DNA of 64,000 nucleotides. Source: Nostoc sp. KVJ3. Its GTDB lineage: Bacteria; Cyanobacteriota; Cyanobacteriia; Cyanobacteriales; Nostocaceae. Positions 44,114 through 53,919 of the stretch are shown here, in pieces; position 1 is the first letter of the stretch; each line of letters starts with the position of its first letter. The notes beneath the pieces were generated by a model, which saw nothing but the letters and a program-made list of their open reading frames with translations, was not told the origin of the DNA and ran no database searches. The stretch spans positions 3,337,501 to 3,401,500 of the forward strand of contig NZ_WWFG01000001.1 in assembly GCF_026127265.1 (NCBI RefSeq). The letters are read 5' to 3'. Both the position numbers and the translations under genes were made by a program.

Positions 44114-45694
44114 TCATAGAGTTACTGTATACGCGTCCCGAATACCAGGGACTTTTATAATCTCATCCAGAATGCCTTCAGGTAGAGGATCGTCTATACT
44201 CAGAGCCATTACCGCATCACCACGGACAATTTTACGACCTACTTGCATACTGGCAATATTCACATTAAAACTGCCGAGCAGGGAACCAAGTTTGCCGATA
44301 ATCCCTGGCATATCGCGGTGCAGGGTAAACAGCATATATTTGCTGGGTGGGACGTTAATGGGGAAACCGTCAACATCAGTTAGGTGGATTTCCCGTTCAC
44401 CCAGCAAAGCACCTGTGACAGAGTGAGTACCTAAAGTACCCGTGGCTTCTAAATGAAGCGTTCCAGCATAGTCTCTGATGGAAGCATCGCGGGTTTCAAT
44501 CACTCTAATTCCACGTTCTTTAGCTTCTATGCTGGCATTGACGTAATTTACCCGTTCTCGCAAAGCTTGATAAAGTAATCCTTTGAGGGCAGCTACTATC
44601 AAAGGCTGACTTTTGTTAGTTGCGAGTTCCCCTTGCAGTCGAATATTAAGTACTTCGACCCGTCCGCCAGCTAGCTGTCCTACCAGATTACCTAGAGTTT
44701 CTGCCAGTTGCATATAGGGTTTGAGTTCTTCCAACACATCGGGGCCTAGTCCGGGAATGTTGACGGCTGAACGCGCTGGTAGTCCTAAAAGGACATCCCG
44801 AATTTGTTCAGCAACATCAATAGCTACATTTACTTGAGCTTCGGCGGTAGAGGCTCCTAAGTGCGGGGTGAGGATAACTTCTTTACCTAGCGATCGCAAT
44901 TCCGATTCACCTAGTGGTTCTGACTCGAACACATCCAAGGCTGCACCCCCAATTTTACCCGCTTTTAGAGCTGCTGCTAAAGCTACTTCATCAATGATCC
45001 CACCGCGAGCGCAGTTGATAATCCGGGCTGTGGGTTTCATTTTTGCCAGAGTTGTGGCATTGATTAGGTGGGTGGTTTCTGGGGTTTTTGGGATGTGTAG
45101 AGTGATGTAGTCTGCTTGTTGGAAGAGTAAATCTAGCTCCACCAACTGGCAGCCAAGTTGTTCCGCTCGTTCTGTAGAAATAAAAGGGTCATAAGCTAAA
45201 AGTTTCATCCCCATTGTCTTAGCTACAGCCGCAACATGGGAGCCAATTTTACCCAAACCGACAACGCCGAGGGTTTTTTTATAAACTTCCGCACCAACAA
45301 AGCTATTGCGATCCCACGCACCGCGTTTCACCGAGGCATTAGCATCGGGGATGTGGCGAGACAAAGCCAAAATCATCGCCAGGGCGTGTTCGGCAGCAGC
45401 AATTGTATTTCCCTCTGGAGAATTGACTACTACAATTCCCCGTCGTGTGGCTGCGGGAACATCCACATTATCCACACCCACACCAGCACGACCGATAATT
45501 TTTAGCTGGGTGCCGGCTTCAATGATTTCTTGAGTGACGCGTGTACTAGAGCGAATCATCAGCGCGTCATACTCACCAATAATCTCTAGCAGTTGGGCTG
45601 GTTTTAGACCTAGTTTGACATCAACGGTAGCAACTTGCGAAAGAATGTCAATTCCAGCTTGGTCAATAGAATCTGAGACAAGAACCTTAGACAT
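44114..45694 (-). CDS. serA: D-3-phosphoglycerate dehydrogenase
   Basis: A 526-aa type-1 enzyme for the first committed step of serine synthesis. The NAD-binding GLGKIG (146-151), Arg230 (NCARGG), Glu259 and the catalytic His278 (TPHLG) are in place. An intervening ASB domain (about 330-445) and a C-terminal ACT domain (about 455-526, with MLFTLHRDMPGIIGKLGSLL) follow, which suggests allosteric control. Full length. Confidence 0.96.
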   Translation of the reverse strand: MSKVLVSDSIDQAGIDILSQVATVDVKLGLKPAQLLEIIGEYDALMIRSSTRVTQEIIEAGTQLKIIGRAGVGVDNVDVPAATRRGIVVVNSPEGNTIAAAEHALAMILALSRHIPDANASVKRGAWDRNSFVGAEVYKKTLGVVGLGKIGSHVAAVAKTMGMKLLAYDPFISTERAEQLGCQLVELDLLFQQADYITLHIPKTPETTHLINATTLAKMKPTARIINCARGGIIDEVALAAALKAGKIGGAALDVFESEPLGESELRSLGKEVILTPHLGASTAEAQVNVAIDVAEQIRDVLLGLPARSAVNIPGLGPDVLEELKPYMQLAETLGNLVGQLAGGRVEVLNIRLQGELATNKSQPLIVAALKGLLYQALRERVNYVNASIEAKERGIRVIETRDASIRDYAGTLHLEATGTLGTHSVTGALLGEREIHLTDVDGFPINVPPSKYMLFTLHRDMPGIIGKLGSLLGSFNVNIASMQVGRKIVRGDAVMALSIDDPLPEGILDEIIKVPGIRDAYTVTL

Positions 45695-46042
45695 GATTAC
45701 TTCATTTAAAGCTACAGGTTTTGCTGCACAAGACTTTTTAGTTTAGTCTTTATCTGTCGCAATTCAGCAAAAATTATTCGTTTTAATATCAACTTAACCT
45801 TTACTTACGCTACGTGCTGATGGTATCGAAGCGTGAGTATTATCGGTGGGTACTGCCTCCTAAGTATTAGAACATGAGTGGCTGTTTGCACCACCCTGTC
45901 GCTAAATATAAAGCATTAATAGCACTAAGCACCTAATATATTTATTAATAGTTAAGAGCTACCAAAATTTTCTTTACTTTCTATTCATCTCAGTATTTTC
46001 TCACGAATGATTCCAGATTGCTATAGATAAAATTTTCCTTTA

Positions 46043-46129
46043 AGAGTACTCCAAGTAAAAAAATGCCCAATTGTCATTGCGAGCGTTCGCAATGACCGGT
46101 TTTGGATCATTTATTTTTTGGAACACTCT
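46043..46129. repeat. 87-bp MITE-like palindromic element
   Basis: AGAGTACTCCAA (46043-46054) and TTGGAACACTCT (46118-46129) are imperfect terminal inverted repeats (10 of 12). A perfect inner hairpin TCATTGCGA-GCGT-TCGCAATGA lies at 46074-46095. The rest of the 45695-46301 gap holds no recognisable gene. Confidence 0.65.
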
Positions 46130-46301
46130 AAATCCAGGGCATCCTGAAACTTGAGTAGTTTTAGAATCACACCCTGTAATCTCTGTGTTTGCCAATTTGC
46201 CAAAATAGAGATGTAGGCTAGAAGAACTAGGCTTTTAGCATAGCTTGATTGCCTACACTCAGGAGCAAGGGTCGGCTGGTTTAAAACAAGTAAGAGGAAG
46301 T

Positions 46302-46625
46302 ATGGACAATAGCAATTGGTTGCAACAGCTAATGATGGTGGGTCTGGGCACAACGTCTTTAGTTGCAGAAAAACTGCGCCAAGTTAGCGATGACTTGGTT
46401 AAAGATGGTAAGCTCAATCCTGAGCAAGCCAAGGCAGTGATAGACGATCTTGCCCAGCAGTTAAAGTCGGAGCAGGGAAACTGGGATGTCCAGATGCAAA
46501 GACAAATGCGAAATATGATGCAAGATTTGGGGGTAGCTCGCCAGTCAGAAGTGGATGAACTGCGGGGTAGAATTGACCGTTTAGAGCGTCAATTGCGCGA
46601 TTTAGAAAATAAGCTTTGGCGTTAA
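46302..46625 (+). CDS. Phasin-like coiled-coil protein
   Basis: A 107-aa protein counted from the ATG at 46302, which has AGAGGAAG seven bases upstream; longer ORF versions start at 46245 without an RBS. It has a short hydrophobic part (WLQQLMMVGLGTTSLVAEKL), then charged helices ending in a coiled coil (VDELRGRIDRLERQLRDLEN). This is the layout of phasin-family/PhaF-like proteins associated with granules. Role unproved. Confidence 0.75.
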   Translation: MDNSNWLQQLMMVGLGTTSLVAEKLRQVSDDLVKDGKLNPEQAKAVIDDLAQQLKSEQGNWDVQMQRQMRNMMQDLGVARQSEVDELRGRIDRLERQLRDLENKLWR

Positions 46626-46703
46626 GATGTTCTTTGTGATTTAAACTAATTGTGTCCTATTGGTAATCTTTTAGCCAGGATACTTAAGTAAGGAGAACTG
46701 ATT

Positions 46704-47225
46704 TTGAAACCAATTTTCCTCAGCGTGGCGTTCATGCTGGTGTGTGTTGTACTTTTGGTCGTGGGGCAAGTTAGCAGTAAACAGAATACTGCCATTGCTG
46801 CCGAGTTAACCCAAACGCCTCCAGCAGCCACAGATGTAACTGAAAACAATATCTTAATTGCGAGCAATACTATGTCTGATGCGAATGCCGTAACCACCCC
46901 CTCTGGATTAAAGTATGTCGAGTTCAAAGAGGGGACTGGGGCGACTCCTCAACCTGGACAAACGGTTGAAGTTCACTATGTCGGCACTTTAGAAGATGGT
47001 ACTAAGTTTGATAGTTCACGCGATCGCGGCCAACCCTTCAGCTTTAAAATTGGGATTGGTCAGGTAATCAAAGGTTGGGATGAAGGACTTAGCACCATGA
47101 AAGTAGGCGGTCGTCGTCAGTTAATCATCCCCCCAGAATTAGGTTATGGCGCTCGTGGTGCTGGTGGTGTAATTCCGCCTAACGCCACTCTATTATTTGA
47201 TGTGGAATTGCTGGGAGTTAAGTAG
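46704..47225 (+). CDS. FKBP-type peptidyl-prolyl isomerase
   Basis: A 173-aa protein. A hydrophobic N-terminal segment (FMLVCVVLLVVGQVSS) suggests export or a membrane anchor, so it acts in the periplasm or thylakoid lumen. The FKBP domain spans about 70-173, with GQTVEVHYVGTLEDGTKFDS and GWDEGLSTMKVGGRRQLIIP. TTG start at 46704, with AAGGAG eight bases upstream. It is 78 bp after the phasin-like gene. Confidence 0.93.
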   Translation: MKPIFLSVAFMLVCVVLLVVGQVSSKQNTAIAAELTQTPPAATDVTENNILIASNTMSDANAVTTPSGLKYVEFKEGTGATPQPGQTVEVHYVGTLEDGTKFDSSRDRGQPFSFKIGIGQVIKGWDEGLSTMKVGGRRQLIIPPELGYGARGAGGVIPPNATLLFDVELLGVK

Positions 47226-47338
47226 AAATTGGGACATTGGGCATTGGGCATTGGGCATTGGGAATAAGTAAATAATCTAACTTTTAATCTTCTGCTCCCC
47301 AGTCCCCAATATCCAGTCCCCAATCCCCAATTTAATAG

Positions 47339-50170
47339 CTAAATTTTTAAATTTTGAAACTTTGTAAACTGTGGATTAAATAAAAGTTTCGCAGTACCTG
47401 TAGGGCCGTTGCGGTGTTTAGCTATAATTACTTCTGCAATACCGCGATCGGGAGTATCTGGAGAGTAATATTCGTCGCGGTATAACATTATTACTAAATC
47501 CGCGTCTTGTTCGATCGAACCTGATTCTCTCAAATCTGACAACATTGGACGCTTATTAGTGCGTGCTTCCACACCTCGACTCAACTGAGATAGGGCAATA
47601 ACTGGTACAGATAATTCCCGCGCTAAACCTTTGAGTTGACGCGTAATTTTTGATAATTCTTGTACGCGATTATCACCTGCTCCTTCCATCAATTGTAAGT
47701 AATCTATTACAATTAATCCTAATTCAGTTCCAACTTCCGCTTGTAGTCTTCTTGCCTGACTACGCATTTGTGTAACTGTAATATTCGGCGTATCGTCAAT
47801 ATAAATTGGCATCTCCGAAAGGATACCAATAGCACGGCTTAAAGGTTCCCACTGGGTTTGACTAAGGCGGCCAGTCCGCAAATAACTACTTTCAATTTGC
47901 GCTTCACTAGCTAATAAACGTTGCGTCAGTTGCTCTTTGGACATTTCCAAGCTGAAAAAAGCAACTGGTAATTTATAAGAAGCGGCGATATTATGAGCAA
48001 GGTTTAAGCAAAATGCTGTATTGTGAACACAAATATCATTGGCAACAAAATTGTGTGTTTCTGGAATTGTTAAGTCATAAACTTGCTTGTTACCCACCGA
48101 CTCAATCGTAACTATTTCATCCCAATAAACATCACTGGTTGCTAACTGTTGAAGTGGTAAATTATCTAAAGCTGTGGCTAGTATCCAAAGTCTTTCACGC
48201 TTTAAGGCACGTTTCCCAAGATGCATATTTGTTGGCCCTTGAATCCCTGCACGTCTAGCTAAACTACTCCAAGTTTCATTACCTTTTACTGCTGCTATTT
48301 GTGACCAAATCTCTAAAGGTATCAAGTCACGATTAGTTTGATATCTATGCAGAGATATTGCATCTGTAACTTTTGCTATTGCTTCTTCTTTACTGAAGAT
48401 ACCTATTTCGGCGATAAAAGCTTTGATAGATAAGGCATCAGTTATATCTAATTGCCACGCCGTTCTGCGGGTGTTGTTATACTTGATAGACCGCTTTCTC
48501 AGAGAGGCGATGATGCCAAATCTTAATAAAAGATGTTGGATTTGTCTTGCTAATTTCTCGCTGACTGTTCCATATCCTAACTGTGCTTGACCGCTAGTAA
48601 GTAGTGTAGCCCATCCATCTGTGGCAAAGAGACGATTCAGAAATAAAGATATTTGCGATCGCTCTAATTGAAAAACAATTGGTGGAATAGTCTTACCATG
48701 AGCATTTTTGCCCCACAAACCTAATTCTTCTAACCAAAGTGTCAGTGAATTTTTCCGAGATTTGCTCATACAAGCAAGTCCATGAGATACAAACTCTTCT
48801 GACTCTAATTGCAAAATTTCGCATAATAGCTCAAAAGTCTCTAAATTTGGTACACACACTCCCTGCTTCCAAGCGCAAAGTAAAGTAGGGCTGACTCCAA
48901 CTAATTGACTTATGTCTTTTCCTGTCAATGACTGCGATTGAATCTTTAGTTTAAAATTTTCAGCAAAAATCTGCCTTTGAATAGCAATAAATTGCAAATC
49001 TCCACTTACACAAAGTGATGGTGTGCGTGTATCCTGAGAATTTTCCCAACGCACTGTTAAACCACCAAAATCCGCAACTGCTTGCGAAAAATCGGCTTGC
49101 AGCAATGGATTACTATTTGTAAATCGTGGATTGCAGTTAGTTAATCCGCCATCGCCAATTAAATAAGCTAATAACTTTACTTCGCATTCACGGATAGTTT
49201 TTGTACCAAATACATCTATTTTTCGCGGGACAGCAATTTTATCACCCACTTTCAAATGTTCTAATCTTTGCCAGCCTCTAATAGTTAAATATGGATGGGT
49301 GATTGTAGTTTCAATAGACCTACCTAAGCGAGTTGTTACGCGAAAAACTGGTTTGATACCATCATCTACAAATGCACAGGGTTGAGTAAAGGTAAATTTC
49401 CAGTCTTTGTTTAACGTCAATAATGAGGCATGACGTTGATTGTATAATTCTTCAATTGTGATAATTTGTCCATCTGCTAAAACTATTTCTGAATCAAAGC
49501 TGAGACATTTTCCCATTGATGGGCGGCCCGCAACAATAATCAAATCAGAGCGCTGAAAGCCGCTAGTCATGGCATCTAAATCGTAAAATCCGCAGGGAAT
49601 TCCAGGTAAGGCTATGCCTTGATTTCGATCTTCAATATCCTGGAAATTATTAATTAGAGTATCAGAAATGTGAACTAAACCCGATTGTGGACGTTCTTGA
49701 GTCACACCAAATACTTTCTGTTCTGCTTGGTCTAAAACAGTTGGTAACTCGGTTTCTGTCTCGTAACCAAGATGGACAATTTCATTGCCAGCTTTAATTA
49801 ACTGTCGCCGCAGGTATTTGTCCATCACCAACCCTGCTAAAGCGTCGATGTTCACGGCTGATACTGTGCGGTCTACCAGAGTTGCTAATTTATTTCTGCC
49901 ACCTATACGAGCAAGCATCTCATGGTCAGTTAGCCAACTGGTGACACAGAGCAAGTCTGTAGCTTTACCTTGGGCGTGGAGCCTCACAGCCGCTTGATAA
50001 ATCTCTTTGTGGGCACTAATGTAAAAAGCTTCAGGAAGGAGGCGATCGCTAACTCGACTAATCGCTTCTGGATCTAGCAAAATACCCCCCAAAATCGCTT
50101 CTTCGGCCTCAATATTTTGTGGGGGGAGGCGATCGCTACCATCGCCTTTAAAACTCAGTTCTTCAGCCAT
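47339..50170 (-). CDS. dnaB: Replicative DNA helicase DnaB containing an intein
   Basis: A 943-residue precursor. The N-extein (1-221) holds the DnaB N-terminal domain and the start of the RecA-like domain. Residues 222-717 are an intein, and the C-extein resumes at Thr718. After splicing the helicase is about 447 aa, normal length. The Walker A motif GRPSMGK-TAF is split exactly by the intein, so the precursor cannot bind ATP until spliced. Later motifs include VIDYLQLM and LSDLRESGSIEQDADLV. The gene lies upstream of, and reads away from, rplI in the usual rplI-dnaB pairing. Confidence 0.97.
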   Translation of the reverse strand: MAEELSFKGDGSDRLPPQNIEAEEAILGGILLDPEAISRVSDRLLPEAFYISAHKEIYQAAVRLHAQGKATDLLCVTSWLTDHEMLARIGGRNKLATLVDRTVSAVNIDALAGLVMDKYLRRQLIKAGNEIVHLGYETETELPTVLDQAEQKVFGVTQERPQSGLVHISDTLINNFQDIEDRNQGIALPGIPCGFYDLDAMTSGFQRSDLIIVAGRPSMGKCLSFDSEIVLADGQIITIEELYNQRHASLLTLNKDWKFTFTQPCAFVDDGIKPVFRVTTRLGRSIETTITHPYLTIRGWQRLEHLKVGDKIAVPRKIDVFGTKTIRECEVKLLAYLIGDGGLTNCNPRFTNSNPLLQADFSQAVADFGGLTVRWENSQDTRTPSLCVSGDLQFIAIQRQIFAENFKLKIQSQSLTGKDISQLVGVSPTLLCAWKQGVCVPNLETFELLCEILQLESEEFVSHGLACMSKSRKNSLTLWLEELGLWGKNAHGKTIPPIVFQLERSQISLFLNRLFATDGWATLLTSGQAQLGYGTVSEKLARQIQHLLLRFGIIASLRKRSIKYNNTRRTAWQLDITDALSIKAFIAEIGIFSKEEAIAKVTDAISLHRYQTNRDLIPLEIWSQIAAVKGNETWSSLARRAGIQGPTNMHLGKRALKRERLWILATALDNLPLQQLATSDVYWDEIVTIESVGNKQVYDLTIPETHNFVANDICVHNTAFCLNLAHNIAASYKLPVAFFSLEMSKEQLTQRLLASEAQIESSYLRTGRLSQTQWEPLSRAIGILSEMPIYIDDTPNITVTQMRSQARRLQAEVGTELGLIVIDYLQLMEGAGDNRVQELSKITRQLKGLARELSVPVIALSQLSRGVEARTNKRPMLSDLRESGSIEQDADLVIMLYRDEYYSPDTPDRGIAEVIIAKHRNGPTGTAKLLFNPQFTKFQNLKI
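48020..49507 (-). other. DnaB intein with LAGLIDADG homing endonuclease
   Basis: A 496-aa intein. Splicing block A begins Cys222-LSFDSEIVLADG; block B is ETTITHPYLTI (TxxH); blocks F/G are VYDLTIPETHNFVANDICVHN, ending His716-Asn717, with Thr718 as the +1 nucleophile. The endonuclease has LLAYLIGDGGL (Asp340) and NRLFATDGWA (Asp518), both catalytic aspartates retained. An extra HTH-like insert (KDISQLVGVSPTLLCAWKQG) lies at about 418-437. All splicing residues are present. Confidence 0.95.
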
Positions 50171-50294
50171 ATAACGATTTTAGTTTTGAGATTTTGCTAG
50201 AGACACGATTAATCGCCTCTGTACAGGAGTTAGAAGTTATTATTCACCTTTTCTTTACTCCTTCATCCTCGCGTCCCCCCCGCCCCTTCCTGAA

Positions 50295-50753
50295 TTAGCT
50301 AGCGACGACTTGAATATCGACCTGTGCTACTACATCAGAATGCAATTTAATTTCGGCTTGATAAGTACCAAGGTGGTTAATATCGGGAATGGTAATTCCA
50401 CGCCGATCTACTTCTTGACTGGTGGCTGCCTTAATTGCATCTGCAACATCTTGGGTGGTGATAGTACCAAAAATTGCTTCGTTTTCACCAACTGGCTTGG
50501 CAATTGTCAAGCTGCCAACTTTTTCTAAAGATTCTTTTTGCTCAAGAGCTTGTTGTTTGAGTTCTAATTGCCGTAGACGCTCTTGCTCACGACGGCGTTC
50601 TACTTGCTTGAGAATACCAGGAGTGGCATTGGTTGCCAATTTCTGGGGAATCAGATAATTTCGAGCATAGCCTGGAGCTACTTCTACTAAGTCGCCGGAT
50701 TTTCCTAGCTTGCTGATATCCTGATTTAAAACTAACTGTACGCGTTTCGCCAT
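50295..50753 (-). CDS. rplI: 50S ribosomal protein L9
   Basis: A 152-aa protein with the L9 N-terminal domain (KLGKSGDLVEVAPGYARNYLIP), long central helix and C-terminal domain. It binds 23S rRNA near the L1 stalk. It directly precedes dnaB (125 bp), the conserved order in bacteria. Confidence 0.97.
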   Translation of the reverse strand: MAKRVQLVLNQDISKLGKSGDLVEVAPGYARNYLIPQKLATNATPGILKQVERRREQERLRQLELKQQALEQKESLEKVGSLTIAKPVGENEAIFGTITTQDVADAIKAATSQEVDRRGITIPDINHLGTYQAEIKLHSDVVAQVDIQVVAS

Positions 50754-50963
50754 CGTTTTTCCTGTAAAATCTGATTAATTTGGGTAAGGCTTGATAGCTC
50801 ACAATGTCACTGCTGTATTCCAAGCTTCTTTGCCTATACCCTAAAGCTTACAGATCGTAGCGAAAGGAAGGGTGCGATCGCAACTATTCCCGTTAAAAAA
50901 TTGAAAGAATGGGGAATTGGGAATAGGGGAGCAGAATAAGAATAACAAACAATGCCCAATTCC

Positions 50964-51737
50964 CTAAAAGTTATTTCTCATTTCCCGTATCCGCCCGAAA
51001 GTTTGCACTGCATCGCTAATCTTAAATTTTAATTGTAACGATGGCTGATCCCAACGTAAAAAGGGATTGGTGCGCTTCTCCACTCCTAGTAGCGAGGGGA
51101 TAGTAGCTTCTCCTCGACTACGGTAAGCCTTCACTTCATTGAAGCGCCTTTGTAAGTCTGTGTTGTTGCCATCCACAGTTAAGGCAAATTGCAGATTCTT
51201 TAAGGTGTATTCGTGGGCACACCAAATATATGTATTATCAGGTAGAGAGCGCAATTTGCTTAAAGATTCTACCATTTGAGCCGGTGTTCCTTCAAATAAG
51301 CGACCGCAACCGCCAGAAAATAAGGTATCGCCGCAAAACAAATCGCCTGTCTCGCCAGCGTTTTCGGGGGGAAAGTAGTAAACGATGTGAGCGCGGGTAT
51401 GTCCGGGAACAAAGATAACTTCAGCTATGCGGTCTGCAAACCGGACGCGATCGCCTTGTTGCAAAAACACCTGTTGTCCAGGAATTCTACCACGATCCTC
51501 CGCTCCTCCATAAACTATCAATTGCGGGAATTGTTCGATTAATTGCTTATTACCACCCACATGATCGTTATGGTGGTGCGTGTTGAAAATTGCTACCAAC
51601 TCAGCTTTTAATTCTGCCAGTTTCTTTAATACTGGTTGAGACTCTGCTGGATCGACAACAGCGGCGATATTTTGTTTCTCATCATGTAACAAGAATATAT
51701 AGTTGTCCGAGAGTGCTTCCAGACGAATTATCTGCAT
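50964..51737 (-). CDS. gloB: Hydroxyacylglutathione hydrolase (glyoxalase II)
   Basis: A 257-aa metallo-beta-lactamase-fold enzyme that hydrolyses S-lactoylglutathione in methylglyoxal detoxification. The metal site THHHNDHVGG (His54-His59) and downstream PGHTRAHIVYY and CGDTLFSGGCGR are conserved. The C-terminal helical domain (ANPFLRW-type, here TNPFLRWD) is present. Monocistronic. Confidence 0.94.
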   Translation of the reverse strand: MQIIRLEALSDNYIFLLHDEKQNIAAVVDPAESQPVLKKLAELKAELVAIFNTHHHNDHVGGNKQLIEQFPQLIVYGGAEDRGRIPGQQVFLQQGDRVRFADRIAEVIFVPGHTRAHIVYYFPPENAGETGDLFCGDTLFSGGCGRLFEGTPAQMVESLSKLRSLPDNTYIWCAHEYTLKNLQFALTVDGNNTDLQRRFNEVKAYRSRGEATIPSLLGVEKRTNPFLRWDQPSLQLKFKISDAVQTFGRIREMRNNF

Positions 51738-52085
51738 TACCCTTGCCTCTCTTATAAAATAGATGTTGGGTATTCAGTAACAAGGCTAATTGCACAAGCT
51801 ACATCAAGTATTTATACTTTATTCATTATAACTGTAATCTACCATTTAGCACAGTATATTTACTGCACTCATCCAGTAATTATACTTAAAAAAATAAAAG
51901 CTGACTTGAAATTATCAGTGATTTTTCTCTGGTAATAACCGAAATTACACAGTTATATTTATTTTGTAATTTTCTGTTTTAAGGATACCAAGAAATCGAT
52001 TAAATTATAGAGAATACTTAATTTAATTAATAAATTAAACACCATTTAAATTGTTTTAAACCAATAATTTACTGTTTATTTATAT
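51738..52085. other. AT-rich upstream region of the polysaccharide cluster
   Basis: About 348 bp of very AT-rich sequence between gloB and the first glycosyltransferase, reading away on both sides. It should hold the promoters of both units. No clear -35/-10 pair or structured RNA was found. Confidence 0.4.
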
Positions 52086-53009
52086 ATGTTAATAATCTCT
52101 GCAAAATCTGGACAATTAGGCAATAGATTATTGCTATTTGCTAATTTTATAGCATTTGCTATTGAAAATAATTTCACAGTTATAAACCCAGCATTTGAAG
52201 AGTATGCTGATTTTTTTAGCTCAACATCTCAAGACTTTTTATGTTGTTACCCTCCTCCATCATTTTCAATTTCAGGAAACCAATTGCTACGTAAATATTA
52301 CTATAATATTAATCGTTGGTTAGCTGAAAGTAAGCGCTTTAGCACAATTAATATTAAGCGTAATCAGCCCTTCAACTGGAGTAATTCAATTATCACAAAA
52401 GAGTTGAAATCAGGCTCTATGAACTTTTTTCAAGGATGGATGTTCCGCGATGGATGGTTTGTAGATGATATATCAAATTTAGAAAAACATGGTGAAAAAA
52501 TTCGTGCTTATTTTCAACCTTTAAAGAAGTATCAGCTAAATGTAGCAAAACTCATATCCAATATTCGTAGCCAGACTGATGTGATCGTTGGAGTGCATAT
52601 TCGTCATGGAGATTATCAGGAACATCAAAATGGCAAATATTTTTATTTAATTGAAGAATATTTAAAGGTTATGGAATCAGCACAAAGACTATTTCCTAAC
52701 AAAAAAGTGACATTTTTGATTTGCTCAAATCAGAAGCCAAACGAGGATTATTTCCAACATTTATCTTATGTTTATGGCAATAATCATATAATTGAGGATA
52801 TGTATTCTTTAGCTGAGTGTGATTATATTATTGGCCCTCCTAGTAGTTATAGTATGTGGGCTTCATTTTATGGTAATCGACCTCTCTATATGATTAGGGA
52901 TGTGAATAAAACCTTAGAAATCGAAGATTTTATCCACTTTTACCAATGGCAAGGAGTTTTTCACTATAACGAAGACTGGAGTAAAAGTGTCTGGGAATGG
53001 ACACATTAA
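52086..53009 (+). CDS. GT11-like (alpha-1,2-fucosyltransferase-type) glycosyltransferase
   Basis: A 307-aa enzyme. The N-terminal GQLGNRLLLFA glycine motif and GVHIRHGDYQEH (His171-Ile-Arg173, Asp176) are the GDP-fucose/GDP-sugar binding signatures of GT11 and related fucosyltransferases. The end has CDYIIGPPSSYSMWASFYGN. It probably adds fucose or a related deoxysugar to a lipid-linked or surface glycan. First gene of the plus-strand cluster. Confidence 0.78.
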   Translation: MLIISAKSGQLGNRLLLFANFIAFAIENNFTVINPAFEEYADFFSSTSQDFLCCYPPPSFSISGNQLLRKYYYNINRWLAESKRFSTINIKRNQPFNWSNSIITKELKSGSMNFFQGWMFRDGWFVDDISNLEKHGEKIRAYFQPLKKYQLNVAKLISNIRSQTDVIVGVHIRHGDYQEHQNGKYFYLIEEYLKVMESAQRLFPNKKVTFLICSNQKPNEDYFQHLSYVYGNNHIIEDMYSLAECDYIIGPPSSYSMWASFYGNRPLYMIRDVNKTLEIEDFIHFYQWQGVFHYNEDWSKSVWEWTH

Positions 53010-53057
53010 GTTAGATTGACGGACTAGGATTAAAAGTAATATTTATTTAACTTATTT

Positions 53058-53900
53058 ATGAAAACAGAAAATAGAGGATTTATTACTATTTTAACCGGGC
53101 TTTACTCTTTTCAAGATTGCATTCATTTTTTAGCAGCGGTTAGGAAGTTTCATCAAGAGCCAATAATTATTTTAATTGATAAAGTTCCAGTAGTTCTCTA
53201 TCCATTATTAAAGGCTTTCAAAAATATAATTTTAAAGCCAGCACCGGCGAATGAAAATACTGTTTTAGCATCAAGGGAAGCAAAGCTGGCTCTATATACA
53301 GCCTCGGAGTTTGATAAAACAATTTATCTAGATTCAGATATTTGCTTATTATCTAATATCAACGACGTATTTGAGTATCTAGATGAATATGACTTTTTAT
53401 TAACTGAAGATGTAGAACCTTCTATTTTGAAAGCTACAAATTTATTACGTGGTAAACAAGAAGAACTCTTAGCAAATGTTGTGCCAATTCTGCAATCGGT
53501 AGGTTTACCATTACAAGCAGATAGTGTGCAATATAACGGCGGTTTTATGGCTTTTCGGAAAACAGAAGTAACCAAGGTATTTTTTGAAGAATTTAAAGGT
53601 TATTTTGAGATTGTCAAAAATAACCAAGATAAATTGCTCCTAAAAGATCAAGGTGCTTTTGCTGCTGCGATCGCATCTGTACGCCCTCACATGAAAACCC
53701 TGCCACCTACCTATAATTATCTCAGTAAGTGGGGAGAAGACTATGATGTTCAAGACCAAATAAAAGTCCTTCACTGTACCTATCCTTATCGACCCCAGTA
53801 TGCTAAAAATATTAGTCGTTCTTTATACACAAGAGTTTTTGATAGATTTGCTAAAGTATTTTTACCGAATCAAGTTACAAATCCTTGGCGGAAAAAATGA
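53058..53900 (+). CDS. GT-A (GT8-like) glycosyltransferase
   Basis: A 280-aa soluble enzyme with a Rossmann-like core and a DxD motif, YLDSDICLL (Asp92, Asp94), that binds the metal and nucleotide sugar. QYNGGFMAF and LKDQGAFAAAI are typical GT8-type acceptor-side motifs. Acceptor and sugar unknown. It lies 48 bp after the GT11-like gene. Confidence 0.75.
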   Translation: MKTENRGFITILTGLYSFQDCIHFLAAVRKFHQEPIIILIDKVPVVLYPLLKAFKNIILKPAPANENTVLASREAKLALYTASEFDKTIYLDSDICLLSNINDVFEYLDEYDFLLTEDVEPSILKATNLLRGKQEELLANVVPILQSVGLPLQADSVQYNGGFMAFRKTEVTKVFFEEFKGYFEIVKNNQDKLLLKDQGAFAAAIASVRPHMKTLPPTYNYLSKWGEDYDVQDQIKVLHCTYPYRPQYAKNISRSLYTRVFDRFAKVFLPNQVTNPWRKK

Positions 53901-53919
53901 TTTAAAAATAGAGAAATAG

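Noticed and set aside
46245..46301. N-terminal extension of the phasin-like protein
   Set aside because: No RBS at 46245 and unconserved sequence; the ATG at 46302 has a good RBS.
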